Assembly (NCBI GenBank): GCA_945873205.1
Contig: CAMCCC010000008.1
Location: 17,905-81,904, forward strand
Direction: 5' to 3'
From: an uncultured bacterium
GTDB taxonomy: Bacteria > Bacillota > Clostridia > Oscillospirales > Oscillospiraceae
Length of the DNA: 64,000 bases
Below are positions 35,264 through 43,787 of this stretch, piece after piece. The position numbers were made by a program, and so were the translations under genes. A model generated the notes under the pieces. That model had not been told where the DNA came from, did not search any database, and saw only the letters and a program-made list of their open reading frames with translations. Position 1 is the stretch's first letter, and every line of letters begins with the position of its first letter.

Positions 35264-36241
35264 TCAATCAAAATTCAGGTCGGTAACATCAAAATATTTT
35301 TCTGCGAAGTCCACCTGCTCCACCCGGAACTGCCGGCCCCGGAGATAGTTCAGAATCCCCGCGTCGGTGGGGAAGGTGAACTCCAGCCGGTAGGAGTACA
35401 GGGCCTGGCCCTTTTCCCCAAAGTCCCTGTTGAAGCGCTCGCTGCCGTATTTCCCGTCCCCCAGCAGGGGCCAGCCGGCGTGAGCCATCTGGGCCCGGAT
35501 CTGGTGGGTGCGGCCGGTGAGCAGCCGGCATTCCACCAGGGACAGCTTCCCCTTGCTGGTAATCAGCCGGTATTCGGTGACGGCGGTTTTGGCACCCGGC
35601 TCCGGCCGGTTTTTCACAAAGACCTGGTTCTTCCTGGCGTCCTTGAACAGATAGTTTTCCAGCCGGCCGGCAGGGGGCTTGGGCCGGCCCTGGACGGCGC
35701 AGAGATAGTATTTTTCGATCTCCCGGTCCCGGATCTTGTCGTTGAGAATCCGCAGCGCCTCCGCGTTCTTGGCGGCGATGACGATGCCGCCGGTGTTGCG
35801 GTCGATCCGGTTGCACAGGGCAGGGGCGAAGGCATTTTCTTCCTTGGGCCGCCATTCCCCCTTCTGAGCCATGTAGGCTTGCACGTTGGCGATCAGGGTG
35901 TTATAATCCCATACACCGGCACTGTGACACAGCACGCCGGGCTTTTTGTCCAGCAGCAGGATGTTCTCATCCTCATACACGATGTTCAGCTTGGGGGTGC
36001 CCACCTTCAGGTAGGAGTTTTCCTCCCGGGGCTTTTCAAAGAATTCGTCGTTGATGTAAAGCTGCAAAACATCCCCGGCGGCCAGCCGGGTGTCCCGCTT
36101 GGCGCCCTTGCCGTTAAGCTTGATGCGCTTGAGGCGGATGTATTTCTGCAAAAGGGAATCCGGCAGCAGGGGCACCGCCTTGCCCACAAAGCGGTCCAGC
36201 CGCTGCCCGGCGTCATTTTGACCAACACTTAGTTCTTTCAT
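35264..36241 (-). CDS. RluA-family 23S rRNA pseudouridine synthase
   Basis: 325 residues. An N-terminal S4-like RNA-binding segment (QRLDRFVGKAVPLLPDSLLQ, then YIRLKRIKLNGKGA) is followed by the catalytic domain, with Asp147 in NRIDRNTGGIVIAAKN, and the LLTGRTHQIRAQMAHAGWPL segment typical of RluC/RluD. The catalytic H-R-L-D is N-R-I-D here, a common clostridial variant. Exact uridine target unknown. Divergent from the DUF177-rpmF operon. Confidence 0.92.
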   Translation of the reverse strand: MKELSVGQNDAGQRLDRFVGKAVPLLPDSLLQKYIRLKRIKLNGKGAKRDTRLAAGDVLQLYINDEFFEKPREENSYLKVGTPKLNIVYEDENILLLDKKPGVLCHSAGVWDYNTLIANVQAYMAQKGEWRPKEENAFAPALCNRIDRNTGGIVIAAKNAEALRILNDKIRDREIEKYYLCAVQGRPKPPAGRLENYLFKDARKNQVFVKNRPEPGAKTAVTEYRLITSKGKLSLVECRLLTGRTHQIRAQMAHAGWPLLGDGKYGSERFNRDFGEKGQALYSYRLEFTFPTDAGILNYLRGRQFRVEQVDFAEKYFDVTDLNFD

Positions 36242-36296
36242 AAAAAATTACCCTTATTCTTTTGCTTTTTTTGCAGTATACTATAGAAAATTACAG

Positions 36297-36325
36297 TTGA
36301 CAAGTCTTGACAAGTAAACTATAAT
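36297..36325 (+). promoter_or_regulatory. promoter of DUF177-rpmF operon
   Basis: Full-consensus sigma-A promoter: TTGACA (36297-36302), 17-bp spacer, TATAAT (36320-36325). A second TTGACA at 36307-36312 is misplaced (7-bp spacing). Confidence 0.85.
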
Positions 36326-36352
36326 ACTAGGGCGACTGTGCGAGGTGCTGTT

Positions 36353-36847
36353 ATGCGACTGAACTTGAGAGAGATCATTGAGATACCCGGCGGCTCTGTT
36401 CCCTTCCGCTGTGAACTGGAGACGGAGAGGCTGGATTTTCCTTCAATTCAGGCCTATAAGGGCAAGCCTCAGGCGGAAGGCCGCGTGTATAACGAGGCCG
36501 GCGTGCTGCATATGGAGGGCCAGCTGCGGGCGGAAATGACCTGCATCTGCGACCGCTGCGGCACGGAGTTTGACAGCGTGAAGCTGACACAGTTGGATGC
36601 CACCATCGTGGAGAAAGAGACGGAGGAAAACCCGGAACTTTTTGTGCTGGATGGGGATGAGATCGATCTGGATGAGATCCTTTCCACTCTCTTCATTCTG
36701 GACATGGAGACCAAGTTCCTCTGCCGGGAGGACTGCAAGGGCCTCTGCTCCACCTGCGGCAAGAACCTTAACCTTGGCCCCTGCGGATGCAGGAAACAAA
36801 TTGATCCAAGATTTGCTGTGCTTGAGCAGCTTTTGGATAAAGAATGA
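36353..36847 (+). CDS. DUF177/YceD family protein
   Basis: 164 residues from the ATG at 36353 (MRLNLREIIEIPGG). It contains CICDRCGTEFDSVKL, then FLCREDCKGLCSTCGKNLNL and GPCGC: the YceD/DUF177 fold with added cysteine pairs that probably bind zinc. In plants and E. coli the family helps 23S rRNA accumulation or processing. It sits directly ahead of rpmF, the universal arrangement, and shares its promoter. Confidence 0.93.
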   Translation: MRLNLREIIEIPGGSVPFRCELETERLDFPSIQAYKGKPQAEGRVYNEAGVLHMEGQLRAEMTCICDRCGTEFDSVKLTQLDATIVEKETEENPELFVLDGDEIDLDEILSTLFILDMETKFLCREDCKGLCSTCGKNLNLGPCGCRKQIDPRFAVLEQLLDKE

Positions 36848-36890
36848 AAATTAGAGCTGCTCAGAACAGCCGTTATCAGGAGGTGTCAAC

Positions 36891-37076
36891 ATGGCAGTCC
36901 CAAAAGGAAAAGTATCCAGACAGAGACGTGATAAGAGACGTTCTTCCGTGTGGAAGCTCACCGCTCCCGGCGTCGTAAAGTGCCCCAACTGCGGTGCTTT
37001 CTGCATGCCCCATCGTGCTTGCAAGGCTTGCGGTCAGTACAAGGGCCGTGTCGTCGTCAATGTTGAGGAGAACTAA
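36891..37076 (+). CDS. rpmF: ribosomal protein L32
   Basis: 61 residues: MAVPKGKVSRQRRDKRRSS start, zinc ribbon with CPNCGAFCMPHRACKACG. AGGAGGTG precedes the ATG. Second gene of the DUF177-rpmF operon; followed by a hairpin terminator. Confidence 0.97.
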   Translation: MAVPKGKVSRQRRDKRRSSVWKLTAPGVVKCPNCGAFCMPHRACKACGQYKGRVVVNVEEN

Positions 37077-37086
37077 AAGAAGCTTG

Positions 37087-37118
37087 AGGAGGAAAGGTGT
37101 TTGACCCTTCCTCCTTTT
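37087..37118 (+). terminator. rpmF terminator
   Basis: Stem AGGAGGAAAGG / CCCTTCCTCCT with one mismatch, 7-nt loop, then TTTTGC. Its T-tract runs into the left inverted repeat of the next element. Confidence 0.75.
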
Positions 37119-37476
37119 GCTTTGGTCGGAACAAGCGCGCACCGTTCCGTTTTCACGGTTTCCGTAAGAGCCGTGAAAACTGCACTCTGTTTCCTTGTTC
37201 CTCCCTTCCAAATTGAAACCGCTTCGCTGGGTTTCAATTTGGGGATGCGGGGGAGCGAGAGCAAACTCCATTCCGTTTCCGCGGTTAGCGTAAGAGCCGC
37301 GAAAACTGCATATCCGTTAGCTCATTCTTCCTTTCCAAATCGGACCCGCCGCGCAGCCGTCGGTGGCTTTGCCGCCCTACGGATGCGGCGTGCCCCTTGC
37401 GGGTACTTCGCTGGGCTCCGATTTGGGGATGCGGGGGAACAAGTGTGCCTTGCTCACTTGTTCCGACCAAAGCAAA
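37116..37476 (+). repeat. 361-bp structured element with 20-bp inverted ends and two tandem hairpin units
   Basis: Perfect terminal inverted repeats: TTTGCTTTGGTCGGAACAAG (37116-37135) and its complement (37457-37476). Inside are two related units, about 37142-37256 and 37266-37440. Each has hairpin a (TTTTCACGG/CCGTGAAAA in unit 1; CGCGG/CCGCG in unit 2, both around GCGTAAGAG- or CCGTAAGAG-type loops) and hairpin b (CCAAATTGAAACC/GGGTTTCAATTTGG in unit 1; CCAAATCGGA/TCCGATTTGG in unit 2), and each ends in GGGGATGCGGGGG. Stem bases change in pairs between units. Unit 2 carries an extra ~60-bp GC-rich insert. No open frame of note; no gene in 37077-37513. Confidence 0.85.
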
Positions 37477-37513
37477 CCAAAACAGAACCCATCACACAAA
37501 CAGGCAGGAATGT

Positions 37514-38878
37514 ATGGAAAACACCATCAAGTCCATTGACCCCACCAGTCCCCTCCATGGCAAGGCCCAACCGGGGGACACGGTGCTGGCCATCAATAAC
37601 AACCGAATACTGGACGTGCTGGACTATAAGTTCTTCGCCTATGACCGCAAGCTGGATGTGCTGCTGCGCCGCCCGGATGGGGAGGAGTACCACGTCCACC
37701 TGCTGAAGAACGAGGGCGGCGACCTGGGCCTGGATTTTGAAAGCTACCTGATGGACGCGCCCCGGCCCTGCGCCAACCGCTGCGTCTTTTGCTTCATTGA
37801 CCAGCTGCCCAAGGGGATGCGCCCCACCATGTACTTCAAGGATGATGACGCCCGGCTCAGTTTCCTGCTGGGCAATTACATCACCCTGACCAATCTCTCC
37901 AGGCGGGAGATCGAGCGCATCATCGCCCTGCACATCAGCCCCATCAACGTCTCCGTCCACGCCACCGACCCGGAACTGCGCCGTCAATTGCTGCGCAACC
38001 CAAGAGCAGGGGAGTGCATGGAGATCATGGGCCGCTTTGCTGGGGCCGGCATCGTCATGAACTGCCAGATTGTCTGCTGCCCCGGCCTGAACGACGGGGA
38101 GGCCCTGCTGCAGTCTATGCGGGAGCTGGAGGCATTGTACCCCCAGGTGCACAGCGTCTCCATCGTGCCCGTGGGCCTGACCAAATTCCGTGAGGGCCTC
38201 ACCCCGCTGACCCCCTTTACCAAAGAGCACGCCGCCGAGACCCTGGATATGGTGGAAGCCTATGCCCGGGGCTGTCTGGAGCGGCACGGCAGCCGCATCT
38301 TCTGGTGCGGGGACGAGCTGTATATCAAGGCCGGGCGGGAGATTCCGCCGGACGAGTTTTATGAGGAATATACCCAGCTGGAAAACGGCGTGGGGATGCT
38401 GCGCCTGATGGAGACGGAGTTTTCCTCCGCCCTGAAGCTGGGGGACGCGCCGGACGGCGTGCCCTTCTCCATCGCCACCGGCGTCTCCGCCGCCCCCTAT
38501 TTCCAAAAGCTGCTGGACATGGCCAAAGAGCGCTATCCCCAGCTGGACGGCCGGGTCTACCCCATCGTCAACGATTTCTTCGGCCACAGCATCAACGTCA
38601 CCGGCCTCATCACCGGCGGCGATCTGATCCGCCAATTGCAGGGCCGGGACCTGGGAGAGCGGCTGTTCATCTCCCAGAATATGCTCCGCCGGGCGGAGAT
38701 GGATTTCCTGGACGATGTGACCCTGGAGCAGGCCAGCGCCGCCCTGGGCCTTCCCATCTACCCCACGGAGCAGGACGGCTTCGCCCTGTGGGATGCCATG
38801 TGCGGCATCCTGCCGGAAGTCCGCCTGCCGGTGCGGGAAGCGAATAAAGAACAGTTTTACCGGTATAATCAGAATTGA
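37514..38878 (+). CDS. PDZ/DUF512 radical-SAM-like protein
   Basis: 454 residues from the ATG at 37514 (MENTIKSIDPTSPLHGK); frames upstream run through the repeat element and are not credible. An N-terminal PDZ-like domain (about 1-75, with GDTVLAINNNRILDVLDYKF) precedes a CX3CX2C cluster, Cys86-Cys90-Cys93 in PCANRCVFCFIDQLPKGMR, the radical-SAM-type 4Fe-4S motif, then the DUF512 domain. Widespread in Clostridia next to der; function unknown, with roles in translation or GTPase assembly suspected. 25 bp upstream of der. Confidence 0.92.
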   Translation: MENTIKSIDPTSPLHGKAQPGDTVLAINNNRILDVLDYKFFAYDRKLDVLLRRPDGEEYHVHLLKNEGGDLGLDFESYLMDAPRPCANRCVFCFIDQLPKGMRPTMYFKDDDARLSFLLGNYITLTNLSRREIERIIALHISPINVSVHATDPELRRQLLRNPRAGECMEIMGRFAGAGIVMNCQIVCCPGLNDGEALLQSMRELEALYPQVHSVSIVPVGLTKFREGLTPLTPFTKEHAAETLDMVEAYARGCLERHGSRIFWCGDELYIKAGREIPPDEFYEEYTQLENGVGMLRLMETEFSSALKLGDAPDGVPFSIATGVSAAPYFQKLLDMAKERYPQLDGRVYPIVNDFFGHSINVTGLITGGDLIRQLQGRDLGERLFISQNMLRRAEMDFLDDVTLEQASAALGLPIYPTEQDGFALWDAMCGILPEVRLPVREANKEQFYRYNQN

Positions 38879-38903
38879 GAAAGAAGATAAGGAGGGTTTG
38901 AAT

Positions 38904-40229
38904 ATGTCAAGACCTCTTGTTGCTATCGTAGGCCGCCCCAATGTGGGAAAATCCCTGCTCTTCAACCGCCTGGTAGGCCAGCGGCTGAGCATTGTGGAAG
39001 ATACGCCCGGCGTCACCCGGGACCGGCTGTACGCCGAGTGCGAGTGGTGCGGCAGAAAGTTTGACATGGTGGATACCGGCGGCATCGAGCCCAGCACCGA
39101 CAGCGAGATTTTGCTCTTCATGCGGGAGCAGGCCCAGATCGCCATCGATTCCGCCACCGTCATCGTCCTGGTCACCGATATCCGCACTGGGGTCACCGCC
39201 GCGGATAAGGACGTGGCCAACATGCTGCTGCGCTCCCGGAAGCCTGTGGTGCTGGCCGTCAACAAGGCGGACTCCACCGGGGCCGAGGACCCGGCCATTT
39301 ACGAATTCTATTCCCTGGGCCTGGGAGATCCCATCGCGGTATCCGCCGTTCATGGCCACGGCACCGGGGACCTGCTGGACGCCTGCCTGGCCCACTTCCC
39401 GGAGGCGTCGGAGGACGAGGAGGAGGCCGACTGCATCAAGGTGGCCGTCATCGGCAAGCCCAACGTGGGCAAGTCCTCCCTCATCAACCACATCCTGGGG
39501 GAGAAGCGGCTGATCGTCAGCAATATGGCCGGCACCACCCGTGACGCGGTGGACACCCTGTTTGAAAATCAGTACGGCCGCTATATGTTTATCGACACCG
39601 CCGGCATCCGCCGCAAGTCCAAGGTGGAGGAGCGGGTGGAGAAGTTCTCCGTCATGCGGGCCCAGATGGCCATTGAGCGGGCGGACGTCTGCCTGATTAT
39701 GATTGACGCCCGGGATGGCGTCACCGAGCAGGACACCAAGATCGCGGGTCTGGCCCATGAGGCCGGAAAGGCCAGCATCGTGGTGGTCAATAAATGGGAC
39801 CTGGTGGAGAAAGAGACCGGCACCATGGAGAAAATGCGCAAGGACATCATGCGGGACCTGAGCTTCATGAGCTATGCCCCCATCCTGTTTGTCTCCGCCC
39901 TCACCGGCCAGCGCACGGATCGGATCTTTGAGCTGATCAACTTCGTCAACGACCAGAGCAATATGCGCATCACCACCGGTATGCTGAACAACGTTCTGGC
40001 GGACGCCCAGGCCCGGGTGCAGCCCCCCACGGACAAGGGCCGCCGCCTGAAGATCTATTACATGACCCAGACCGGCATCAAGCCCCCCAACTTCGTCATT
40101 TTCTGCAACAACCGGGAGCTGTTCCATTTCTCCTACCAGCGCTATCTGGAGAACCAGATCCGGGCCGTCTTTGGCCTGGAGGGTACCCCTGTGCGCATCG
40201 TCATCCGCCAGAAAGGGGAAAAGGAATGA
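38904..40229 (+). CDS. der: ribosome biogenesis GTPase Der (EngA)
   Basis: Tandem GTPase needed for 50S maturation. 441 residues from the ATG at 38904 after AAGGAGGG. G1 motifs GRPNVGKS (10-17) and GKPNVGKS; G3 DTGG and DTAG; G4 NKAD and NKWD; C-terminal KH-like domain with YYMTQTGIKPPNFVIFCNN. The stop overlaps the next gene by ATGA. Confidence 0.97.
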   Translation: MSRPLVAIVGRPNVGKSLLFNRLVGQRLSIVEDTPGVTRDRLYAECEWCGRKFDMVDTGGIEPSTDSEILLFMREQAQIAIDSATVIVLVTDIRTGVTAADKDVANMLLRSRKPVVLAVNKADSTGAEDPAIYEFYSLGLGDPIAVSAVHGHGTGDLLDACLAHFPEASEDEEEADCIKVAVIGKPNVGKSSLINHILGEKRLIVSNMAGTTRDAVDTLFENQYGRYMFIDTAGIRRKSKVEERVEKFSVMRAQMAIERADVCLIMIDARDGVTEQDTKIAGLAHEAGKASIVVVNKWDLVEKETGTMEKMRKDIMRDLSFMSYAPILFVSALTGQRTDRIFELINFVNDQSNMRITTGMLNNVLADAQARVQPPTDKGRRLKIYYMTQTGIKPPNFVIFCNNRELFHFSYQRYLENQIRAVFGLEGTPVRIVIRQKGEKE

Positions 40230-40873
40230 TCGTCTACTGGCTGTTGCTGCTGCCCACGGCCCTGGTGGCCTATGTTTTCGGCAGCATGGATACCATGGTG
40301 CTGGCTTCCAACTTCGTCTTTCGCCAGAATCTCTGCCGCCTGGGTCAGGGCAACCGCTGGCTGTCCAACTTCCGGCGGCTCTACGGCATCCCCGGTTTTA
40401 TCAAGCTGGCGCTGGTGGAGGTCATCAAGGACCTGCTGCCCATCCTGATCGGCGGCTGGCTGCTGGGCATCAAGGGCCACGCCGATGTGGGCCGGGCCTT
40501 CGCCTGCTTTTGCCTGGTGCTGGGCCGGCTCTACCCGGTGTTTTATAACTTCAAAGGCAGCCACGCCGGCATCGCCCTGGTGGTGGGCGCCTTTACCCTG
40601 AACAGCTCTGTGGGCGGCGCCGCCCTGGTGGTGCTGGCTCTGGTCACCTGGTTCGGCCGCTACCTCTCTCTGGGCGCTGTGGCCGCCGCTGCCGTCGCCA
40701 TGATGGTGTCCGTTCTGGTGGTGGATGGGGATTTGGTGCTGCGCCTGCTGGTTTTTTCTGCCGGCCTGATTCTTTTCAGGCATATCCCTTCCCTGATCCG
40801 CATTGTCCAGGGGCGGGAATTCCGCTTCAGCCTGGAGGAGGATATCACCTACAAGCTGGACGAACGCTTCTGA
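40226..40873 (+). CDS. PlsY-like glycerol-3-phosphate acyltransferase
   Basis: 215 residues, about five to six helices. It keeps the order of PlsY motifs in weakened form: AYVFGSMDTMVLAS for motif 1, EVIKDLLPILIGGWLLG for the KD-x-LP segment, and GRLYPVFYNFKGSHAGIA for the GHxFPVFLGFKGGKGVA loop. The loss of the GGKG glycine and initial His makes activity uncertain, though der-plsY adjacency is a common clostridial order. If active it acylates glycerol 3-phosphate with acyl phosphate at the membrane. Confidence 0.75.
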   Translation: MIVYWLLLLPTALVAYVFGSMDTMVLASNFVFRQNLCRLGQGNRWLSNFRRLYGIPGFIKLALVEVIKDLLPILIGGWLLGIKGHADVGRAFACFCLVLGRLYPVFYNFKGSHAGIALVVGAFTLNSSVGGAALVVLALVTWFGRYLSLGAVAAAAVAMMVSVLVVDGDLVLRLLVFSAGLILFRHIPSLIRIVQGREFRFSLEEDITYKLDERF

Positions 40874-40888
40874 TCGGAGGGAATGACC

Positions 40889-41371
40889 ATGCGTCTGGAG
40901 CTGCTCCCCGGCTATGACCACCCGGAGGAAATCCTCTCCCTTTTTACCGAGTATACCCATATGCTGGTCTCCCATGACCCCAGCTTCCAGATCTATCTGG
41001 ACATCCAGCATTATGAGGACGAAATCCGGGACCTGGAAGCCAAGTACGGCCGGCCGGAGGGCCGCCTGTACCTGGCCCTGTGGGAAGGGGAGGCCGCCGG
41101 CTGCATCGCCCTGCGGAAGCTGGATGAACAGCGCTGTGAGATGAAGCGGCTGTACGTCCGCCCTGCCTTCCGGGGTCACAGAATCGGGGACGCCCTGGTT
41201 GACCGGATCCTTCAGGACGCCAGAGCCATCGGCTACCGGTACATGCTGCTGGACACCCTGCCCTTCCTGGAAAGCGCCATCCATATGTACCAAAAGCGGG
41301 GCTTCTATGAAATCCCCTGTTATAACGACAGCCCGGTGGAGACCACCATCTTCATGCAGTACGACCTGTAA
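40889..41371 (+). CDS. GNAT family N-acetyltransferase
   Basis: 160 residues. Motif A reads MKRLYVRPAFRGHRIGDALV with the R/G-x-x-G-x-A acetyl-CoA loop; YLALWEGEAAGCIALRKLDE and IHMYQKRGFYEIPCY complete the fold. Start: GGAGG (40876-40880) is 8 nt from the ATG at 40889 and only 2 nt from the ATG at 40883, so the former is chosen. Last gene of the DUF512-der-plsY-like run; the substrate is unknown. Confidence 0.88.
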   Translation: MRLELLPGYDHPEEILSLFTEYTHMLVSHDPSFQIYLDIQHYEDEIRDLEAKYGRPEGRLYLALWEGEAAGCIALRKLDEQRCEMKRLYVRPAFRGHRIGDALVDRILQDARAIGYRYMLLDTLPFLESAIHMYQKRGFYEIPCYNDSPVETTIFMQYDL

Positions 41372-41406
41372 AAAACATCCGCAGTCGCAGACTGCGGATG
41401 TTTTTT
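41370..41406 (+). terminator. terminator of the der operon
   Basis: Perfect 17-bp stem AAAAAACATCCGCAGTC/GACTGCGGATGTTTTTT with a 3-nt loop. Confidence 0.92.
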
Positions 41407-41506
41407 ACAATTCACAGAATGTTCATGGCCGTTCCTGAAACTTTCTTCGCATAGAGAGCGTTCTATAAGTATACGCCACGAAAAAACTTTTTTCAGGAGG
41501 GAATCC

Positions 41507-43720
41507 ATGAAACGAAGTATATCCTTACTCCTGGCCCTGACCCTGCTGCTCACCATGGCGGGCTGCGCAGGGAAAGACCCGGAAGCCACCCCAGTGCAAC
41601 CGGGGACGGAAGCTGCCCCCATAGCCGCCCAGACCCAAATGCAGCCGGGCTATGTGCTGCAAGAGCTTCCCGGCCCGGACTGGCTCTGGGACTGTACTTA
41701 CCTGATAGACGGCTGGGACACCTGGGGCGACACCATTTGGATCGGGCGCTCCGCACTCGGCGCCGTTCCTACCGTTGCCAGCTATGACACGCTGAACGAT
41801 AGCTGGCAGCGCTATGAGCTGGACATCGGGGAAGCCCGCTACCCCTATCTGGAGTGCATCTCTGCCGCGGAAGACTGCCTCTGGGTGCTGCTGAAGGAGT
41901 GGTACTCCGCGGAGGAGATGGCTGCCAGAGATTTCTCTGATGCCCGGGATGACTATTATGTGCTGCGGCTGGATCTGACCACCGGAGACTCCGTGTGCAG
42001 CCGGGTGCCCTTCCAGGGGGACCCCAGCACCGAAAGCAGCAGCCCCATGTTCAACCGCCTGATTGCCGTGGATGGTGAGCGGGCGCTGCTGACCAGCGAA
42101 GCCTCTGCCTATGTGATTGACACCCAGGCCAATATTCTTGCCCAGCCGGCAATCAGCCTGACCGCTGCCGGCGACTATTACCGGGTGAACAATGTGCCCT
42201 ATTTCTGGACGGAGCGGGGCTCTGCACCGCTGGATCTAACTACCTTCCAGTTCGGACCGGACATCGGCACCCAGATTAACAGCCAGTTCAGCAGCAATGC
42301 CGGTCGTTTCCTGCATACGGAGGAAAAGCAGCTCTTCGTCTATGACCCAGCCACCGGGGAGGACAGTGCGCTTTTCAACTGGCTGGATGTGGCCCTCAGC
42401 TACCGAACCATGGGCGGTTGGTTCGGGCTGGAAAACGCCCGGGGAGAAATTTTCTATCCCATGGGCAAGGGTATGGTCAAGGTGACGGAGGGCATGGTGC
42501 CGGTGAAAAAGCCTCTGGTCCTGGCCTGCTTTGGTGACAGCAGCGGTGAGATGTACCAGTACCAGAACAGCAGCTTCTCCTGCTCTGAGGAGATGATGGA
42601 CGCCATCGTCCGCTTCAACAATACCGACCCGGAGTACCGCATCCAGATCCGCCCCATTGTCTACAGCGGCGAGGCGGAGCTGAACCGCCTGCTGATTGGA
42701 TTGGCCACTGCCGATGATATTGACCTGCTGGATACCAGCTTCCTGCCGGAGTCGGCCCAGTCCACCGGCCTGCTGGAGGATATGCTGCCCTATCTGGACG
42801 GGGATGACAGCATCAGCCGGGAGGATTTTGTTGAGCCGCTGCTGAATGCCATGCTGAAAAAGGGGCACTTGTATGCGTACACCACCAAGTTCACCATGCT
42901 GACCATCCTCACCGCAGCGGAGAACTTTCCCGGCCGTGAGAACTGGACGGTGGAGAACATCCAAAACCTGATGGCGGAGCACCCGGAGGCGCTGCCCATC
43001 GTCCACTGGATGGACAAGGACATGCAGAAGAAGATTTTCACCTGGGCGGCCTCTGCGGAGTTTATTGACTGGGACAATGCAGCCTGCTCCTTTGACAGCC
43101 CCACCTTCTTACACTGGCTGGAGCTGCTCCAAACCCTGCCCGCCGGCGGGGAGTATGTGGATGCACCCAAGCTGATGATGCTCAGCTATGACCTGGCGAA
43201 CGAGGCAGGCATTCAGGCACGGGATGCCATGGGTGAGGGCTATGTGGCTGCCGGCTTCCCGGAGACGGCGGGCACCGGCAGCTACTTCCTGCCCCTGGGC
43301 ACCAGCCTAGATGAATGGCGCTACCCTCTGGGCGTGAACACCCAGCTGGGTATGATGGCTGCCGGCGGGCATAAGGAGGGAGCCTGGCGCTTTGTCCGCA
43401 CTCTGATGCAGGGTGAGGAGGAGACCAATGTGATGTATGGCATTCCAGCTTTCAAAACCGCCTTTGAGCGGGCGCTGGAGGGCAGCATCCAGAAGGTATC
43501 TTTTGTGGGAAACGAGAATACGGATCTCTTCAATGCTCAGGACGCGGAACTTCTGCGTCAGCAGGTGTATCACAGCCAGAAAGCCGCCCACCTGGACCAG
43601 GCGGTTATCACTCTCATAGGAAATGAGCTGGACGCCTTCCTGGCCGGCCAGAAAACCGCCGAAGACGCAGCCCGGCAAATTCAAAGCCGGGTGGGCATCT
43701 ATTTGGCCGAGCAGAGCTGA
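41507..43720 (+). CDS. large lipoprotein with C-terminal solute-binding-like domain
   Basis: 737 residues. A lipoprotein signal (MKRSISLLLALTLLLTMAGC) puts lipidated Cys20 at the membrane surface. Residues about 45-335 look like a beta-propeller-type region with repeated Trp/Gly strands (for example DTWGDTIWIGRSALGA). Residues about 345-735 resemble an ABC sugar-type extracellular binding protein: IVRFNNTDPEYRIQIRPIVY, TADDIDLLDTSFLPES and TNVMYGIPAFKTAFERALEG. No permease or ATPase genes are adjacent. AGGAGGGAAT precedes the ATG. The ligand and role, transport or sensing, are unknown. Confidence 0.82.
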   Translation: MKRSISLLLALTLLLTMAGCAGKDPEATPVQPGTEAAPIAAQTQMQPGYVLQELPGPDWLWDCTYLIDGWDTWGDTIWIGRSALGAVPTVASYDTLNDSWQRYELDIGEARYPYLECISAAEDCLWVLLKEWYSAEEMAARDFSDARDDYYVLRLDLTTGDSVCSRVPFQGDPSTESSSPMFNRLIAVDGERALLTSEASAYVIDTQANILAQPAISLTAAGDYYRVNNVPYFWTERGSAPLDLTTFQFGPDIGTQINSQFSSNAGRFLHTEEKQLFVYDPATGEDSALFNWLDVALSYRTMGGWFGLENARGEIFYPMGKGMVKVTEGMVPVKKPLVLACFGDSSGEMYQYQNSSFSCSEEMMDAIVRFNNTDPEYRIQIRPIVYSGEAELNRLLIGLATADDIDLLDTSFLPESAQSTGLLEDMLPYLDGDDSISREDFVEPLLNAMLKKGHLYAYTTKFTMLTILTAAENFPGRENWTVENIQNLMAEHPEALPIVHWMDKDMQKKIFTWAASAEFIDWDNAACSFDSPTFLHWLELLQTLPAGGEYVDAPKLMMLSYDLANEAGIQARDAMGEGYVAAGFPETAGTGSYFLPLGTSLDEWRYPLGVNTQLGMMAAGGHKEGAWRFVRTLMQGEEETNVMYGIPAFKTAFERALEGSIQKVSFVGNENTDLFNAQDAELLRQQVYHSQKAAHLDQAVITLIGNELDAFLAGQKTAEDAARQIQSRVGIYLAEQS

Positions 43721-43740
43721 AAAGGGAGACCCCCAATAAA

Positions 43741-43779
43741 ACCTGTCCCTGCCGCGGCTGCGGCAGGGACAGGTTTTTA
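43741..43779. terminator. terminator between lipoprotein and ThiF-like gene
   Basis: Perfect 15-bp stem ACCTGTCCCTGCCGC/GCGGCAGGGACAGGT, 4-nt loop, TTTTTAT on the plus side and AAAACCTG flank for the minus side. Confidence 0.9.
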
Positions 43780-43787
43780 TATCATGA

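Noticed and set aside
36307..36325. Second TTGACA (36307-36312) as an alternative -35
   Set aside because: Only 7 bp from the -10; the first TTGACA gives 17 bp.
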